From Sepiola atlantica (lineage: Eukaryota; Mollusca; Cephalopoda; Sepiida; Sepiolidae), in contig OY744535.1 of NCBI GenBank assembly GCA_963556195.1, positions 97,488,150 through 97,552,149 of the forward strand: a DNA stretch of 64,000 bases. Direction: 5' to 3'. The notes under the pieces were generated by a model that was given only the letters and a program-made list of their open reading frames with translations, was not told the origin of the DNA and did not search any database. Positions 40,801-54,200 of the stretch are shown here, piece after piece; positions within the stretch are counted from its first letter, which is position 1, and every line of letters starts with the position of its first letter. Both the position numbers and the translations under genes were made by a program.

Positions 40801-43650
40801 CCACCAAACAATTTTAAATTTAAGCTGTCACCAAATGTGCTGTTAATTCGAACATGACTTTTAGCATTTCTGTACATTGCTTGAACAACCTTTACCAACC
40901 ACTTGTTAGCCCCTAGTTTATGCAAAGCCAACCAAACAATTTTAAATTTAAACTGTCACTAAATGTGCTGTTAATTCTAACATGACTTTGAGCATTTCTG
41001 TACATTGCTTGAACAACCTTCACCAACCACTTGTTAGCCCCTAGTTTATGCAAAGCCCACCAAACAATTTTAAATTTAAGCTGTCACTAAATGTGCTGTT
41101 AATTCTAACATGATTTTGAGCATTTCTGTACATTGCTTGAACAACCTTTACCAACCACTTGTTAGCCCCTAGTTTATGCAAAGCCCACCAAACAATTTTA
41201 AATTTAAACTGTCACTAAATGTGCTGTTAATTCTAACATGACTTTGAGCATTTCTGTACATTGCTTGAACAAATTTCACCAACCACTTGTTAGCCCCTAG
41301 TTTATGCAAAGCCCACCAAACAATTTTAAATTTTAACTGTCACAAAATGCGCTGTTAATTCTAACATGACTTTGAGCATTTCTGTACATTGCTTGAACAA
41401 CCTTCACCAACCACTTGTTAGCCCCTAGTTTATGCAAAGCCCACCAAACAATTTTAAATTTAAACTGTCACTAAATGTGCTGTTAATTCTAACATGACTT
41501 TTAGCATTTCTGTACATTGCTTGAACAACCTTCACCAACCACTTGTTAGCCCCTAGTTTATGCACCGCCCACCAAACAATTTTAAATTTAAGCTGTCACC
41601 AAATGTGCTGTTAATTCGAACATGACTTTTAGCATTTCTGTACATTGCTTGAACAACCTTTACCAACCACTTGTTAGCCCCTAGTTTATGCAAAGCCAAC
41701 CAAACAATTTTAAATTTAAACTGTCACTAAATGTGCTGTTAATTCTAACATGACTTTGAGCATTTCTGTACATTGCTTGAACAACCTTCACCAACCACTT
41801 GTTAGCCCCTAGTTTATGCAAAGCCCACCAAACAATTTTAAATTTAAGCTGTCACTAAATGTGCTGTTAATTCTAACATGATTTTGAGCATTTCTGTACA
41901 TTGCTTGAACAACCTTTACCAACCACTTGTTAGCCCCTAGTTTATGCAAAGCCCACCAAACAATTTTAAATTTAAACTGTCACTAAATGTGCTGTTAATT
42001 CTAACATGACTTTGAGCATTTCTGTACATTGCTTGAACAAATTTCACCAACCACTTGTTAGCCCCTAGTTTATGCAAAGCCCACCAAACAATTTTTAATT
42101 TAAACTGTCACTAAATGTGCTGTTAATTCTAACATGACTTTTAGCATTTCTGTACATTGCTTGAACAACCTTTACCAACCACTTGTTAGCCCTTAGTTTA
42201 TGCAAAGCCCACCAAACAATTTTAAATTTAAACTGTCACTAAATGTGCTGTTAATTCTAACATGACTTTGAGCATTTCTGTACATCGCTTGAACAACCTT
42301 CACCAACCACTTGTTAGCCCCTAGTTTATGCAAAGCCCACCAAATAATTGTAATTTAAACTGTCACTAAATGTGCTGTTAATTCTACCATGACTTTGAGC
42401 ATTTCTGTACATTGCTTGAACAACCTTCACCAACCACTTGTTAGCCCCTAGTTTATGCAAAGCCTACCAAACAATTTTGAATTTAAACTGTCACTAAATG
42501 TGCTGTTAATTCTAACATGACTTTGAGCATTTCTGTACATTGCTTGAACAACCTTCACCAACCACTTGTTAGCCCCTAGTTTATGCAAAGCCCACCAAAC
42601 AATTTTGAATTTAAACTGTCACTAAATGTGTTGTTAATTCTAACATGACTTTTAGCATTTCTGTACATTGCTTGAACAACCTTTACCAACCACTTGTTAG
42701 CCCCTTGTTTATGCAAAGTCCACCAAACAATTATAAATTTAAACTGTCACTAAATGTGCTGTTAATTCTAACATGACTTTGAGCATTTCTGTACATTGCT
42801 TGAACAACCTTCACCAACCACTTGTTAGCCCCTAGTTTATGCAAAGCCCACCAAACAATTTTAAATTTAAACTGTCACTAAATGTGCTGTTAATTCTAAC
42901 ATGACTTTGAGCATTTCTGTACATTGCTTGAACAACCTTTACCAACCACTTGTTAGCCCCTAGTTTATGCAAAGCCCACCAAACAATTTTAAATTTAAAC
43001 TGTCACTAAATGTGCTGTTAATTCTAACATGACTTTGAGCATTTCTGTACATTGCTTGAACAAATTTCACCAACCACTTGTTAGCCACTAGTTTATGCAA
43101 AGCCCACCAAACAATTTTAAATTAAAACTGTCACTAAATGTGCTGTTAATTCTAACATGACATTTAGCATTTCTGTACATTGCTTGAACAACCTTTACCA
43201 ACCACTTGTTAGCCCCTAGTTTATGCAAAGCCCACCAAACAATGTTAAATTTAAACTGTCACTAAATGTGCTGTTAATTCTAACATGACTTTGAGCATTT
43301 CTTTACATCGCTTGAACAACCTTCACCAACCACTTGTTAGCCCCTAGTTTATGCAAAGCCCACCAAATAATTGTAACTTAAACTGTCACTAAATGTGCTG
43401 TTAATTCTAACATGACTTTGAGCATTTCTGTACATTGCTTGAACAACCTTCACCAACCACTTGTTAGCCCCTAGTTTATGCAAAGCCTACCAAACAATTT
43501 TGAATTTAAACTGTCACTAAATGTGCTGTTAATTCTAACATGACTTTGAGCATTTCTGTACATTGCTTGAACAACCTTCACCAACCACTTGTTAGCCCCT
43601 AGTTTATGCAAAGCCCACCAAACAATTTTGAATTTAAACTGTCACTAAAT
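37900..43650. repeat. 31-unit (3,966 bp) spaced duplication with an inner 8-unit repeat
   Basis: The short junction ccaaataattgtaa occurs at 38,374, 39,397, 42,340 and 43,363. The inner distance is 1,023 bp (8 units minus one) in both pairs, and the pairs are 3,966 bp apart (31 units minus two). Accompanying variants match: gattttgagc near 37,915 and 41,881, tacatcgcttg, gcctaccaaac with tttgaattt, ccccttgtttatg, and attataaattt. The two copies cover about 37,900-39,680 and 41,870-43,650. An 8-unit duplication therefore happened first, and the pair was then copied as one block. Confidence 0.85.
40458..40469. other. 12-bp perfect palindrome GTTAGATCTAAC (copy 3)
   Basis: Third copy of the palindromic variant, exactly 3,710 bp from the second, as expected if it was carried along by the 29-unit block duplication. 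Confidence 0.85.
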
Positions 43651-43799
43651 GTGCTGTTAATTCTAACATGACTTTTAGCATTTCTGTACATTGCTTGAAC
43701 AACCTTCACCAACCACTTGTTAGCCCCTAGTTCATGCAAAGTCCACCAAACAATTATAAATTTAAACTGTCACTAAATGTGCTGTTAATTCTAACATGA

Positions 43800-45600
43800 C
43801 TTTGAGCATTTCTGTACAGTGCTAAACAACCTTCACCAACCACTTGTTAGCCCCTAGTTTATGCAAAGCCCACCAAACAATTTTAAATTTAAACTGTCAC
43901 TAAATGTGCTGTTAATTCTAACATGACTTTGAGCATTTCTGTACATTGCTTGAACAACCTTCACCAACCACTTGTTAGCCCCTAGTTTATGCAAAGCCCA
44001 CCAAACAATTTTAAATTTAAACTTTCACTAAATGTGTTGTTAATTCTAACATGACTTTTAGCATTTCTGTACATTGCTTGAACAACCTTTACCAACCACT
44101 TGTTAGCCCCTAGTTTATGCAAAGTCAACCAAACAATTTTAAATTTAAACTGTCACTAAATGTGCTGTTAATTCTAACATGACTTTGAGCATTTCTGTAC
44201 ATTGCTTGAACAACCTTCACCAACCACTTGTTAGCACCTAGTTTATGCAAAGCCCACCAAACAATTTTAAATTTAAACTGTCACTAAATGTGCTGTTAAT
44301 TCTAACATGACTTTGAGCATTTCTGTACATTGCTTGAACAACCTTCACCAACCACTTGTTAGCCCATAGTTCATGCAAAGCCCACCAAACAATTTTAAAT
44401 TAAAACTGTCACTAAATGTGCTGTTAATTCTAACATGACTTTGAGCATTTCTGTACATTGCTTGAACAACCTTCACCAACCACTTGTTAGCCCCTAGTTT
44501 ATGCAAAGCCCACCAAACAATTTTAAATTTAAACTGTCACTAAATGTGTTGTTAATTCTAACATGACTTTTAGCATTTCTGTACATTGCTTGAACAACCT
44601 TTACCAACCACTTGTTAGCCCCTAGTTTATGCAAAGTCCACCAAACAATTTTAAATTTAAACTGTCATTAAATGTGCTGTTAATTCTAACATGACTTTGA
44701 GCATTTCTGTACAGTGCTAAACAACCTTCACCAACCACTTGTTAGCCCCTAGTTTATGCAAAGCCCACCAAACAATTTTAAATTTAAACTGTCACTAAAT
44801 GTGCTGTTAATTCTAACATGACTTTGAGCATTTCTGTACATTGCTTGAACAACCTTCACCAACCACTTGTTAGCCCCTAGTTTATGCAAAGCCCACCAAA
44901 CAATTTTAAATTTAAACTTTCACTAAATGTGTTGTTAATTCTAACATGACTTTTAGCATTTCTGTACATTGCTTGAACAACCTTTACCAACCACTTGTTA
45001 GCCCCTAGTTTATGCAAAGTCAACCAAACAATTTTAAATTTAAACTGTCACTAAATGTGCTGTTAATTCTAACATGACTTTGAGCATTTCTGTACATTGC
45101 TTGAACAACCTTCACCAACCACTTGTTAGCACCTAGTTTATGCAAAGCCCACCAAACAATTTTAAATTTAAACTGTCACTAAATGTGCTGTTAATTCTAA
45201 CATGACTTTGAGCATTTCTGTACATTGCTTGAACAACCTTCACCAACCACTTGTTAGCCCATAGTTCATGCAAAGCCCACCAAACAATTTTAAATTAAAA
45301 CTGTCACTAAATGTGCTGTTAATTCTAACATGACTTTGAGCATTTCTGTACATTGCTTGAACAACCTTCACCAACCACTTGTTAGCCCCTAGTTTATGCA
45401 AAGCCCACCAAACAATTTTAAATTTAAACTGTCACTAAATGTGTTGTTAATTCTAACATGACTTTTAGCATTTCTGTACATTGCTTGAACAACCTTTACC
45501 AACCACTTGTTAGCCCCTAGTTTATGCAAAGTCCACCAAACAATTTTAAATTTAAACTGTCATTAAATGTGCTGTTAATTCTAACATGACTTTGAGCATT
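43800..45600. repeat. 7-unit (895 bp) tandem duplication
   Basis: The odd form tctgtacagtgctaaac, which lacks one base, occurs at 43,811 and 44,706. actttcactaaatgtgttg follows at 44,021 and 44,916, gtcaaccaaac, ttagcacctag and cccatagttcatg near 44,365 and 45,260, and catcgcttg is absent from both. The displacement is 895 bp, 7 units minus one base. The copies appear identical over most of their length, so this is one of the youngest duplications in the window. Confidence 0.88.
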
Positions 45601-48600
45601 TCTGTACATTGCTTGAACAACCTCTACCAACCACTTGTTAGCCCCTAGTTTATGCAAAGCCCACCAAACAATTTTAAATTTAAACTGTCACTAAATTTGT
45701 TGTTAATTCTAACATGACTTTTAGCATTTCTGTACATTGCTTGAACAACCTTTACCAACCACTTGTTAGCCCCTAGTTTATGCAAAGTCCACCAAACAAT
45801 TTTAAATTTAAACTGTCACTAAATGTGCTGTTAATTCTAACATGACTTTGAACATTTCTGTACATTGCTTGAACAACCTTCACCAACCACTTGTTAGCCC
45901 CTAGTTTATGCAAAGCCCACCAAACAATTTTAAATTTAAACTGTCACTAAATGTGCTGTTAATTCTAACATGACTTTGAGCATTTCTGTACATTGCTTGA
46001 ACAATCTTCACCAACCACTTGTTAGCCCCTAGTTTATGCAAAGCCCACCAAACAATTTAAAATTTAAACTGTCACTAAATGTGCTGTTAATTCTAACATG
46101 ACTTTGAGCATTTCTGTACATTGCTTGAACAACCTTCACCAACCACTTGTTAGCCCCTAGTTTATGCAAAGCCCACCAAACAATTTTAAATTTAAACTGT
46201 CACTAAAAATGCTGTTAATTCTAACATGCCTTTGAGCATTTCTGTACATTGCTTGAACAACCTTCACCAACCACTTGTTAGCCCCTAGTTTATGCAAAGC
46301 CCACAAAACAATTTTAAATTTAAACTGTCACTAAATGTGCTGTTAATTCTAACATGACTTTTAGCATTTCTGTACATTGCTTGAACAACCTTCACCAACC
46401 ACTTGTTAGCCCCTAGTTTATGCACCGCCCACCAAACAATTTTAAATTTAACCTGTCACCAAATGTGCTGTTAATTCTAACATGACTTTTAGCATTTCTG
46501 TACATTGCTTGAACAACCTTTACCAACCACTTGTTTGCCCCTAGTTTATGCAAAGCCAACAAACAATTTTAAATTTAAACTGTCACTAAATGTGCTGTTA
46601 ATTCTAACATGACTTTGAGCATTTCTGTACATTGCTTGAACAACCTTCACCAACCTCTTGTTAGCCCCTAGTTTATGCAAAGCCCACCAAACAATTTTAA
46701 ATTTAAGCTGTCACTAAATGTGCTGGTAATTCTAACATGACTTTGAGCATTTCTGTACATTGCTTGAACAACCTTTACCAACCACTTGTTAGCCCCTAGT
46801 TTATGCAAAGCCCACCAAACAATTTTAAATTCAAGCTGTCACTAAATGTGCTGTTAATTCTAACATGACTTTGAGCATTTCTGTACATTGCTTGAACAAC
46901 CTTTACCAACCACTTGTTAGCCCCTAGTTTATGCAAAGCCCACCAAACAATTTTAAATTTAACCTGTCACTAAATGTGCTGTTAATTCTAACATGACTTT
47001 GAGCATTTCTGTACATTGCTTGAACAAATTTCACCAACCACTTGTTAGCCCCTAGTTTATGCAAAGCCCACCAAACAATTTTAAATTAAAACTGTCACTA
47101 AATGTGCTGTAAATTCTAACATGACTTTGAGCATTTCTGTACATTGCTTGAACAACCTTCACCAACAACTTGTTAGCCCCTAGTTTATGCACCGCCCACC
47201 AAACAATTTTAAATTTAAGCTGTCACCAAATGTACTGTTAATTCTAACATGACTTTTAGCATTTCTGTACATTGCTTGAACAACCTTTACCAACCACTTG
47301 TTAGCCCCTAGTTTCTGCAAAGCCAACCAAACAATTTTAAATTTAAACTGTCACTAAATGTGCTGTTAATTCTAACATGACTTTGAGCATTTCTGTACAT
47401 TGCTTGAACAACCTTCACCAACCACTTGTTAGCCCCTAGTTTATGCAAAGCCCACCAAACAATTTTAAATTTAAGCTGTCACTAAATGTGCTGGTAATTC
47501 TAACATGACTTTGAGCATTTCTGTACATTGCTTGAACAACCTTTACCAACCACTTGTAAGCCCCTAGTTTATGCAAAGCCCACCAAACAATTTTAAATTT
47601 AAGCTGTCACTAAATGTGCTGTTAATTCTAACATGACTTTGAGCATTTCTGTACATTGCTTGAACAACCTTTACCAACCACTTGTTAGCCCCTAGTTTAT
47701 GCAAAGCCCACCAAACAATGTTAAATTTAAACTGTCACTAAATGTGCTGTTAATTCTAACATGACTTTGAGCATTTCTGTACATTGCTTGAACAAATTTC
47801 ACCAACCACTTGTTAGCCCCTAGTTTATGCAAAGCCCACCAAACAATTTTAAATTAAAACTGTCACTAAATGTGCTGTTAATTCTAACATGACTTTTAGC
47901 ATTTCTGTACATTGCTTGAACAACCTTTACCAACCACTTGTTAGCCCCTAGTTTATGCAAAGCCCACCAAACAATTTGAAATTTAAACTGTCATTAAATG
48001 TGCTGTTAATTCTAACATGACTTTGAGCATTTCTGTACATTGCTTGAACAACCTTTACCAACCACTTGTTAGCCCCTAGTTTATGCAAAGCCCACCAAAC
48101 AATTTTAAATTTAAACTGTCACTAAATTTGTTGTTAATTCTAACATGACTTTTAGCATTTCTGTACATTGCTTGAACAACCTTTACCAACCACTTGTTAG
48201 CCCCTAGTTTATGCAAAGTCCACCAAACAATTTTAAATTTAAACTGTCACTAAATGTGCTGTTAATTCTAACATGACTTTGAACATTTCTGTACATTGCT
48301 TGAACAACCTTCACCAACCACTTGTTAACCCCTAGTTTATGCAAAGCCCACCAAACAATTTTAAATTTAAACTGTCACTAAATGTGCTGTTAATTCTAAC
48401 ATGACTTTGAGCATTTCTGTACATTGCTTGAACAACCTTCACCAACCACTTGTTAGCCCCTAGTTTATGCAAAGCCCACCAAACAATTTAAAATTTAAAC
48501 TGTCACTAAATGTGCTGTTAATTCTAACATGACTTTGAGCATTTCTGTACATTGCTTGAACAACCTTCACCAACCACTTGTTAGCCCCTAGTTTATGCAA

Positions 48601-50430
48601 AGCCCACCAAACAATTTTAAATTTAAACTGTCACTAAAAATGCTGTTAATTCTAACATGCCTTTGAGCATTTCTGTACATTGCTTGAACAACCTTCACCA
48701 ACCACTTGTTAGCCCCTAGTTTATGCAAAGCCCACAAAACAATTTTAAATTTAAACTGTCACTAAATGTGCTGTTAATTCTAACATGACTTTTAGCATTT
48801 CTGTACATTGCTTGAACAACCTTCACCAACCACTTGTTAGCCCCTAGTTTATGCACCGCCCACCAAACAATTTTAAATTTAACCTGTCACCAAATGTGCT
48901 GTTAATTCTAACATGACTTTTAGCATTTCTGTACATTGCTTGAACAACCTTTACCAACCACTTGTTTGCCCCTAGTTTATGCAAAGCCAACCAAACAATT
49001 TTAAATTTAAACTGTCACTAAATGTGCTGTTAATTCTAACATGACTTTGAGCATTTCTGTACATTGCTTGAACAACCTTCACCAACCACTTGTTAGCCCC
49101 TAGTTTATGCAAAGCCCACCAAACAATTTTAAATTTAAGCTGTCACTAAATGTGCTGGTAATTCTAACATGACTTTGAGCATTTCTGTACATTGCTTGAA
49201 CAACCTTTACCAACCACTTGTTAGCCCCTAGTTTATGCAAAGCCCACCAAACAATTGTAAATTTAAGCTGTCACTAAATGTGCTGTTAATTCTAACATGA
49301 CTTTGAGCATTTCTGTACATTGCTTGAACAACCTTTACCAACCACTTGTTAGCCCCTAGTTTATGCAAAGCCCACCAAACAATTTTAAATTTAACCTGTC
49401 ACTAAATGTGCTGTTAATTCTAACATGACTTTGAGCATTTCTGTACATTGCTTGAACAAATTTCACCAACCACTTGTTAGCCCCTAGTTTATGCAAAGCC
49501 CACCAAACAATTTTAAATTAAAACTGTCACTAAATGTGCTGTAAATTCTAACATGACTTTGAGCATTTCTGTACATTGCTTGAACAACCTTCACCAACAA
49601 CTTGTTAGCCCCTAGTTTATGCACCGCCCACCAAACAATTTTAAATTTAAGCTGTCACCAAATGTACTGTTAATTCTAACATGACTTTTAGCATTTCTGT
49701 ACATTGCTTGAACAACCTTTACCAACCACTTGTTAGCCCCTAGTTTCTGCAAAGCCAACCAAACAATTTTAAATTTAAACTGTCACTAAATGTGCTGTTA
49801 ATTCTAACATGACTTTGAGCATTTCTGTACATTGCTTGAACAACCTTCACCAACCACTTGTTAGCCCCTAGTTTATGCAAAGCCCACCAAACAATTTTAA
49901 ATTTAAGCTGTCACTAAATGTGCTGGTAATTCTAACATGACTTTGAGCATTTCTGTACATTGCTTGAACAACCTTTACCAACCACTTGTAAGCCCCTAGT
50001 TTATGCAAAGCCCACCAAACAATTTTAAATTTAAGCTGTCACTAAATGTGCTGTTAATTCTAACATGACTTTGAGCATTTCTGTACATTGCTTGAACAAC
50101 CTTTACCAACCACTTGTTAGCCCCTAGTTTATGCAAAGCCCACCAAACAATGTTAAATTTAAACTGTCACTAAATGTGCTGTTAATTCTAACATGACTTT
50201 GAGCATTTCTGTACATTGCTTGAACAACCTTCACCAACCACTTGTTAGCCCCTAGTTTATGCAAAGCCCACCAAACAATTTTAAAGTAAAACTGTCACTA
50301 AATGTGCTGTTAATTCTAACATGACTTTTAGCATTTCTGTACATTGCTTGAACAACCTTTACCAACCACTTGTTAGCCCCTAGTTTATGCAAAGCCCACC
50401 AAACAATTTGAAATTTAAACTGTCACTTAA
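45560..50430. repeat. 19-unit (2,431 bp) tandem higher-order repeat, two copies
   Basis: Matching rare variants lie 2,431 bp apart: cattaaatg at 45,561 and 47,992; ctaaatttgttg at 45,691 and 48,122; cactaaaaatgctg with catgcctttg at 46,201 and 48,632; tgcaccgccc with taacctgtcacc near 46,428 and 48,859; cttgtttgcccc; gctgtaaattc near 47,110 and 49,541; agtttctgcaaag; cttgtaagcccc; and aatgttaaattt. The copies are about 45,560-47,990 and 47,990-50,420. One difference is aaatttcacc (about 47,790) against aaccttcacc in the second copy. Confidence 0.9.
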
Positions 50431-51200
50431 TGTGCTTTTAATTCTAACATGACTTTGAGCATTTCTGTACATCGCTTGAACAACCTTCACCAACCACTTG
50501 TTAACCCTAGTTTATGCAAAGCCAACCAAACAATTTTAAATTTAAACTGTCACTAAATGTGCTGTTAATTCTAACATGACTTTGAGCATTTCTGTACATT
50601 GCTTGAACAACCTTCACCAACCACTTGTTAGCCCCTAGTTTATGCAAAGCCCACCAAACAATTTTAAATTTAAGCTGTCACTAAATGTGCTGGTAATTCT
50701 AACATGACTTTGAGCATTTCTGTACATTGCTTGAACAACCTTTACCAACCACTTGTAAGCCCCTAGTTTATGCAAAGCCCACCAAACAATTTTAAATTTA
50801 AGCTGTCACTAAATGTGCTGTTAATTCTAACATGACTTTGAGCATTTCTGTACATTGCTTGAACAACCTTTACCAACCACTTGTTAGCCCCTAGTTTATG
50901 CAAAGCCCACCAAACAATGTTAAATTTAAACTGTCACTAAATGTGCTGTTAATTCTAACATGACTTTGAGCATTTCTGTACATTGCTTGAACAAATTTCA
51001 CCAACCACTTGTTAGCCCCTAGTTTATGCAAAGCCCACCAAACAATTTTAAATTAAAACTGTCACTAAATGTGCTGTTAATTCTAACATGACTTTTAGCA
51101 TTTCTGTACATTGCTTGAACAACCTTTACCAACCACTTGTTAGCCCCTAGTGTATGCAAAGCCCACCAAACAATTTGAAATTTAAACTGTCACTTAATGT
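49770..51200. repeat. 6-unit (767 bp) tandem duplication on the end of the 19-unit HOR
   Basis: caatttgaaa with cttaatg occurs at 50,404 and 51,171, cttgtaagcccc near 49,986 and 50,753, and aatgttaaattt near 50,149 and 50,916, all 767 bp apart (6 units minus one). The missing base is the ttaaccctag form near 50,500. The last six units of the preceding HOR were therefore copied once more, giving a nested structure. Confidence 0.82.
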
Positions 51201-54200
51201 GCTGTTAATTCTAACATGACTTTGAGCATTTCTGTACATTGCTTGAACAACCTTCACCAACCACTTGTTAGCCCCTAGTTTATGCAAAGCCCACCAAACA
51301 ATTTTAAATTTAAACTGTCACTAAATGTGCTGTTAATTCTAACATGACTTTGAGCATTTCTGTACATTGCTTGAACAACCTTCACCAACCACTTGTTAGC
51401 CCCTAGTTTATGCAAAGCCCACCAAACAATTTTAAATTTAAACTGTCACTAAATGTGCTGTTAATTCTAACATGACTTTGAGCATTTCTGTACATTGCTT
51501 GAACAACCTTCACCAACCACTTGTTAGCCCCTAGTTTATGCAAAGCCCACCAAACAATTTTAAATTTAAACTGTCACTAAATGTGCTGTTAATTCTAACA
51601 TGACTTTGAGCATTTCTGTACATTGCTTGAACAATCTTCACCAACCACTTGTTTGCCCCTAGTTTATGCAAAGCCCACCAAACAATTTTAAATTTAAACT
51701 GTCACAAAATGCGCTGTTAATTCTAACATGACTTTGAGCATTTCTGTACATTGCTTGAACAACCTTCACCAACCACTTTTTAGCCCCTAGTTTATGCAAA
51801 GCCCACCAAACAATTTTAAATTTAAACTGTCACTAAATGTGCTGTTAATTCTAACATGACTTTGAGCATTTCTGTACATTGCTTGAACAACCTTCACCAA
51901 CAACTTGTTTGCCCCTAGTTTATGCAAAGCCCACCAAACAATTTTAAATTTAAACTGTCACTAAATGTGCTGTTAATTCTAACATGATTTTGAGCATTTC
52001 TGTACATTGCTTGAACAACCTTCACCAACCACTTGTTAGCTCCTAGTTTATGCAAAGCCCACCAAACAATTTTAAATTTAAGCTGTCACCAAATGTGCTG
52101 TTAATTCTAACATGACTTTTAGCATTTCTGTACATTGCTTGAACAACCTTTACCAACCACTTGTTAGCCCTAGTTTATGCAAAGCCCACCAAACAATTTT
52201 AAATTTAAACTGTCACTAAATGTGCTGTTAATTCTAACATGACTTTGAGCATTTCTGTACATTGCTTGAACAACCTTCACCAACAACTTGTTAGCCCCTA
52301 GTTTATGCAAAGCCCACCAAACAATTTTAAATTTAAACTGTCACTAAATGTGCTGTTAATTCTAACATGACTTTTAGCATTTCTGTACATTGCTTGAACA
52401 ACCTTCACCAACCACTTGTTAGCCCCTAGTTTATGCACCGCCCACCAAACAATTTTAAATTTAAGCTGTCACCAAATGTGCTGTTAATTCTAACATGACT
52501 TTTAGCATTTCTGTACATTGCTTGAACAACCTTTACCAACCACTTGTTAGCCCTAGTTTATGCAAAGCCCACCAAACAATTTTAAATTTAAGCTGTGACT
52601 AAATGTGCTGGTAATTCTAACATGACTTGAGCATTTCTGTACATTGCTTGAACAACCTTTACCAACCACTTGTTAGCCCCTAGTTTATGCAAAGCCCACC
52701 AAACAATTTTAAATTTAAGCTGTCACTAAATGTGCTGTTAATTCTAACATGACTTTTAGCATTTCTGTACATTGCTTGAACAACCTTCACCAACAACTTG
52801 TTAACCCGTAGTTTATGCAAAGCCCACCAAACAATTTAAAATTTAAGCTGTCACTAAATGTGCTGTTAATTCTAACATGACTTTGAAAATTTCTGTACAT
52901 TGCTTGAACAACCTTTACCAACCATTTGTTAGCCCCTAGTTTATGCAAAGCCCACCAAACAATTTTAAATTTAAACTGTCACTAAATGTGCTGTTAATTC
53001 TAACATGACTTTGAGCATTTCTGTACATTGCTTGAACAAATTTCACCAACCACTTGTTAGCCCCTAGTTTATGCAAAGCCCACCAAAGTATTTTAAATTA
53101 AAACTGTCACTAAATGTGCTGTTAATTCTAACATGACTTTTAGCATTTCTGTACATTGCTTAGACAACCTTTACCAACCACTTGTTAGCCCCTAGTTTAT
53201 GCAAAGCCCACCAAACAATTTTAAATTTAAGCTGTCACCAAATGTGCTGTTAATTCTAACATGACTTTGAGCATTTCTGTACATCGCTTGAACAACCTTC
53301 ACCAACCACTTGTTAGCCCCTAGTTTATGCAAAGCCCACCAAATAATTTTAAATTTAAACTGTCACTAAATGTGCTGGTAATTCTAACATGACTTTGAGC
53401 ATTTCTGTACATTGCTTGAACAACCTTTACCAACCACTTGTTAGCCCCTAGTTTATGCAAAGCCCACCAAACAATTTTAAATTTAAGCTGTCACTAAATG
53501 TGCTGTTAATTCTAACATGACTTTTAGCATTTCTATACATTGCTTGAACAACCTTCACCAACCACTTGTTAGCCCCTAGTTTATGCAAAGCCCACCAAAC
53601 AATTTTAAATTTAAACTGTCACTAAATGTGCTGTTAATTCTAACATGACTTTGAGCATTTCTGTACATTGCTTGAACAACCTTCACCAACCACTTGTTAG
53701 CCCCTAGTTTATGCAAAGCCCACCAAACAATTTTAAATTTAAACTGTCTCTAAATGTGCTGTTAATTCTAACATGACTTTGAGCATTTCTGTACATTGCT
53801 TGAACAACCTTCACCAACCACTTGTTAGCCACTAGTTTATGCAAAGCCCACCAAATAATTTTAAATTTAAACTGTCACTAAATGTGCTGGTAATTCTAAC
53901 ATGACTTTGAGCATTTCTGTACATTGCTTGAACAACCTTTACCAACCACTTGTTAGCCCCTAGTTTATGCAAAGCCCACCAAACAATTTTAAATTTAAGC
54001 TGTCACTAAATGTGCTGTTAATTCTAACATGACTTTTAGCATTTCTGTACATTGCTTGAACAACCTTCACCAACCACTTGTTAGCCCCTAGTTTATGCAC
54101 CGCCCACCAAACAATTTTAAATTTAAGCTGTCACCAAATGTGCTGTTAATTCTAACATGACTTTTAGCATTTCTGTACATTGCTTGAACAACCTTTACCA

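Larger units (their letters stand above)
36670..41300. repeat. 29-unit (3,710 bp) spaced duplication
   Basis: The unit caccaacaacatgttag occurs at 36,671 and 40,381. It is followed in both places by gttagatctaac (36,748 and 40,458), gaacaacattcacc, aattttaactgtcac with aaatgcgctg, and a tgcaccgccc unit (about 37,087 and 40,797). The displacement is 3,710 bp, 29 units minus two bases. The shared part is about 0.9 kb in each place, with unrelated-order units between, so this is a transposed or interleaved block rather than a simple tandem pair. Parts of the tgcaccgccc section also recur near 40,156 and 41,571. Confidence 0.8.
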
